Source: Opitutia bacterium Tous-C4FEB (GTDB lineage: Bacteria > Verrucomicrobiota > Verrucomicrobiia > Opitutales > Opitutaceae). Taken from it: 46,510 nucleotides of DNA. The notes below the pieces were generated by a model that saw only the letters and a list, made by a program, of their open reading frames with translations, was not told where the DNA came from and ran no database searches. The position numbers and the translations under genes are program-made. Location: NCBI GenBank assembly GCA_002304445.1, contig NEVA01000025.1, positions 1-46,510 of the forward strand. The letters are read 5' to 3'. This document shows, piece after piece, positions 44,395 through 46,510 of this stretch (positions within the stretch are counted from its first letter, which is position 1; each line of letters starts with the position of its first letter).

Positions 44395-44724
44395 ATGTCA
44401 TCCCTCCCCGTCCAATTTGCCGGCGTCACCGTCGTCACCAAGGCCAACGTCTATTTCGACGGCAACGTCGTGAGCCACACCGTGCTCTTCACCGATGCCG
44501 CCAAGAAGACTCTCGGCCTCATCCGCCCCGGCTCCTACTACTTCGGCACGGCCGCCGCCGAACGCATGGAGATCGTCGCCGGCGAATGCGTCGTCACGCA
44601 GAAGGACAGCAAAGAATCCAAAACCTACGGCGCCGGCACCTACTTCGATGTACCCGCCAACAGCGGCTTCACCATCGCCGTTTCTTCCGGTCTCTGCGAA
44701 TACATCTGCTCGTTCCTGCCCTGA
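44395..44724 (+). CDS. ppnP: Pyrimidine/purine nucleoside phosphorylase PpnP
   Basis: A 109-residue one-domain cupin, the normal size of PpnP (formerly DUF1255/YaiE). Matching motifs are 'ANVYFDGNVVSHTVLFTDAAKKTLGLI', 'PGSYYFGTAAAERMEIVAGE', 'YGAGTYFDVPANSGF' and the C-terminal 'CEYICSFLP'. The family phosphorolyses several nucleosides to base and ribose-1-phosphate in the cytoplasm. The ATG at 44395 begins exactly at the family start; longer upstream frames are not conserved. The gene is single, divergent from ribB and followed 95 bp later by the cyclophilin. Confidence 0.92.
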   Translation: MSSLPVQFAGVTVVTKANVYFDGNVVSHTVLFTDAAKKTLGLIRPGSYYFGTAAAERMEIVAGECVVTQKDSKESKTYGAGTYFDVPANSGFTIAVSSGLCEYICSFLP

Positions 44725-44819
44725 TCGTAAGCTAACGGCGGGGCACCCGGACCCGCCGTTTTTCAGCCGGGAGCCACCTGGGCTTGTCCCGAAACGCGCG
44801 CCCGCCCAACCTGCGGAGC

Positions 44820-45974
44820 ATGCTTCGCCTTTCCATTTCGTTGCTCGGTTTTTTTATCGCGCTCACCTCCACGCTGCCGGCCGCCGACTCCGCCCCCCTG
44901 CCCGACGGGCTCTACGCCGAATTCACCACGCCCCGCGGCGTGTTCACCGTCGAACTGCAGTACACCCGCGCTCCGCTCACCTGCGCTTCCTTCGTCGGCC
45001 GCGCCGAGGGCACCCTCGCTGCCCGGCCCGATGGCCGGCCGTTTTTCACCGGCCTGCGTTGGTATCGTGTCGTCCCCGGCTTCGTCATTCAAAGCGGCGA
45101 CCCCACAAAAACCACCGGCACCGAGCCTGACACCGACGCCGGCCACCCTTTGCCGTTTCCCGATGAATTCGCACCCGGCCTCCGCCATGATGCCGCCGGC
45201 ATCCTCTCCATGGCCAACGGCGGCCCCGACACCAACAGCTCCGAATTCTTTCTCACGCTCGCCCCGGTAAACCGCCTGAATTACCTTCATGCCGTCTTCG
45301 GCCGCACCGTGCGCGGACTCGATGTGCTCGCCCAGATCCAGCAGGGCGACGACCTCGCCATCGCGATCGTCCGGGTGGGTTCTGCCGCCCAAGCCTTCAA
45401 GGCCGACGCCGCCGCCTTCGCCACGCTTTCTGCCGCCGCGAAAAAATTCTCCGCCCCCGCCTCGCCCGGCCCCGCCGCCGCCTTTGACGATCCGCAAAAC
45501 TTGCTCCCGCCCACGCCGGCGCGCGCCCGCGCCTTCAACTTCAAACTCGCCAACGTCGAGCGGGCCACCGGCGTGAAAATCCGCGCGCGCCTCTTCGCCA
45601 AATCCCCCGCCGCAGCCGAGGATGCTGCGCCCGGCCAGTTCATGCGCGCCCTTGCCCGGCAACTCGGCACCGAAAAATCGGGCGCTGTTCTCGCCTACTT
45701 TGCCGATGAAAAAGACTGGCGCCTCTGGCTCGGCGACGACTCCACCACCGCGTTCCTCGGCCGCTCCGCGCTTCCGCCCGACCTCGCCGACGGCGCGGCC
45801 CTGCACGACGCGAAGGACATCTATTTCGCCGCCGCCCAAGCGGAAGCCGACGCGATGTTCGCCCGCCAGCAAAAGTCTGCCCCGCCCGATCAGCAGCCAC
45901 CCCCCGCGCAATACCTGAAACTTCAAACCGACGCCTTGCTCGACGCGCTCATTTCGAAGCTGGCACCCAGATAA
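44820..45974 (+). CDS. Exported peptidyl-prolyl cis-trans isomerase (cyclophilin) with C-terminal extension
   Basis: A 384-residue exported protein with a signal peptide (about 1-22, LPAAD). The cyclophilin domain spans about 28-195: 'WYRVVPGFVIQSGDP' carries the catalytic Arg, 'FPDEF', 'AGILSMANGGPDTNSSEFFLTL' and 'HAVFGRTVRGLDV' are family motifs. The remaining 190 residues are Ala/Pro-rich, have no recognised domain and are unusual for a bacterial cyclophilin of normally 160-200 residues. It should assist folding of periplasmic or secreted proteins. The ATG at 44820 has a GGAG just upstream; a TTG at 44784 is the alternative. Confidence 0.88.
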   Translation: MLRLSISLLGFFIALTSTLPAADSAPLPDGLYAEFTTPRGVFTVELQYTRAPLTCASFVGRAEGTLAARPDGRPFFTGLRWYRVVPGFVIQSGDPTKTTGTEPDTDAGHPLPFPDEFAPGLRHDAAGILSMANGGPDTNSSEFFLTLAPVNRLNYLHAVFGRTVRGLDVLAQIQQGDDLAIAIVRVGSAAQAFKADAAAFATLSAAAKKFSAPASPGPAAAFDDPQNLLPPTPARARAFNFKLANVERATGVKIRARLFAKSPAAAEDAAPGQFMRALARQLGTEKSGAVLAYFADEKDWRLWLGDDSTTAFLGRSALPPDLADGAALHDAKDIYFAAAQAEADAMFARQQKSAPPDQQPPPAQYLKLQTDALLDALISKLAPR

Positions 45975-46510
45975 AAAACTTCCGCCCGCTTTGCGCTTTT
46001 GCGCTATGGGCGCTCGCGCTTCTCTGCAATCGCCATCACCACCGCCTTCGTGATCTGAAGTTGCCCCCGGAAAACACAGAATGAATTCAACCGCCCCAGC
46101 CGCACCGTGCTCTCGCCTCGGCGCTGCCTTCGATCCCGCCGGCCTTGAGCGGCGGCTGAAACAACGAACGATTCGTCTCGCTCACCGACATTGGATCAAC
46201 GCGAACAGGCTTGAGGATGGGGACGGTTTACCCAAAGAGACCCACGGCTACTTGGGAGGAAGAGACTGATTTCCCCCGGGGAAATCCCCCATTCATACCC
46301 GCGTCCCTTGAGAAACAGACTGTCATTGCGAGAAGCGTAGCGACGAAGCAATCCAGCTGGATTGCCACGGCGCGCTTCGCGCACCTGCTAATGAACTCAT
46401 CAGGTTTGTCCTTGCGAGCCCGGCTTGGCGGGCGCGGCAATCCAGCTAAAATTCCAGATGGATGGCCACGTCGCTGCGCTCCTCGCCATGACAAACCGCG
46501 TTCATCGGCT
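45975..46510. other. Right-end intergenic region with dispersed repeats
   Basis: 536 bp with no convincing gene. An open frame of 62 codons (46081-46269) has an ATG but no recognisable domain and no visible ribosome site; it is probably not expressed. From 46321 the region is made of a dispersed repeat (listed separately). No tRNA or attachment site was seen. Confidence 0.5.
46321..46493. repeat. Dispersed intergenic repeat, two related units
   Basis: Unit 1 starts at 46321 with TGTCATTGCGAG and contains AAGCAATCCAG then CTGGATTGCCACGG. Unit 2 starts at 46407 with TGTCCTTGCGAG, contains GGCAATCCAG and TGGATGGCCACG and ends CTCGCCATGACA (to 46493), the inverse of the beginning. This is the widely seen 'TCATTGCGAG...GCAATCCAG' type of palindromic repeat. 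Other genomic copies cannot be seen here. Confidence 0.75.

Noticed and set aside
46081-46269. 62-codon open frame near the right end
   Set aside because: No domain, no clear ribosome site, and adjacent to a dispersed repeat; coding is not supported.
46196-46494. Minus-strand open frames across the right-end repeat
   Set aside because: Their residues ('RSEATKQ'-like) come from the dispersed palindromic repeat and do not represent a gene.
1-46510. CRISPR arrays, tRNA/rRNA genes, prophage or IS transposase
   Set aside because: Looked for regular spaced repeats, cloverleaf-like segments and transposase or integrase motifs on both strands; none was found.

Overview
The window is GC-rich chromosomal DNA from an environmental Gram-negative bacterium. 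I infer a member of Verrucomicrobiota, most likely family Opitutaceae. The reasons are several large TonB-dependent receptors opening with the 'EAFTVTGSNI' style of plug, one receptor with an EF-hand N-terminus, many secreted polysaccharide-degrading enzymes, and a pectin locus built around Sde182/DUF1593-type proteins. No rRNA, tRNA, CRISPR array, integrase or complete insertion sequence was seen.

Region 1 (1-8.7 kb): two tandem paralogous TonB receptors (the first runs off the left edge), a cation diffusion facilitator, a two-ACT-domain protein, a DUF3299 protein and a TMTC-like membrane/TPR protein.

Region 2 (8.9-37.9 kb) is the centre of interest. It holds an EF-hand TonB receptor followed by about 24 kb of co-directional minus-strand genes, ending at a divergent AraC regulator. 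In transcription order these are: a ribose-type ABC importer (binding protein, DUF2291 protein, ATPase, permease), a nucleoside-hydrolase-like protein, a CBM/PL10 pectate lyase, a GH140 (apiosidase family) protein, an Sde182-like protein, a PL10 lyase, a second Sde182-like protein, an alpha/beta hydrolase, a CBM/PL1 pectate lyase, a nucleoside-hydrolase/rhamnogalacturonan-acetylesterase fusion, a decayed PL1 fragment, a FucI-like isomerase, a split transketolase (N and C subunits) and an FGGY kinase. Gaps are mostly under 40 bp, with several ATGA or TGATG overlaps. The gene set matches a complete D-apiose route: lyases cut the galacturonan backbone, GH140 (possibly helped by the nucleoside-hydrolase-like proteins) releases apiose, the ABC system imports it, the isomerase makes apulose, the kinase makes apulose-4-phosphate, and the split transketolase passes it to xylulose-5-phosphate and dihydroxyacetone phosphate. 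The substrate assignment is inference from gene content. The GH140 protein appears to lack the usual acid/base Asp.

Region 3 (38-46.5 kb): a nucleotidyltransferase-fold gene overlapping a small partner gene, a TonB receptor with a carboxypeptidase-regulatory-like N-terminus and a poly-G repeat in its leader, a RibB protein with a degenerate GTP cyclohydrolase II domain, PpnP, a secreted cyclophilin, and a final stretch with dispersed intergenic repeats.
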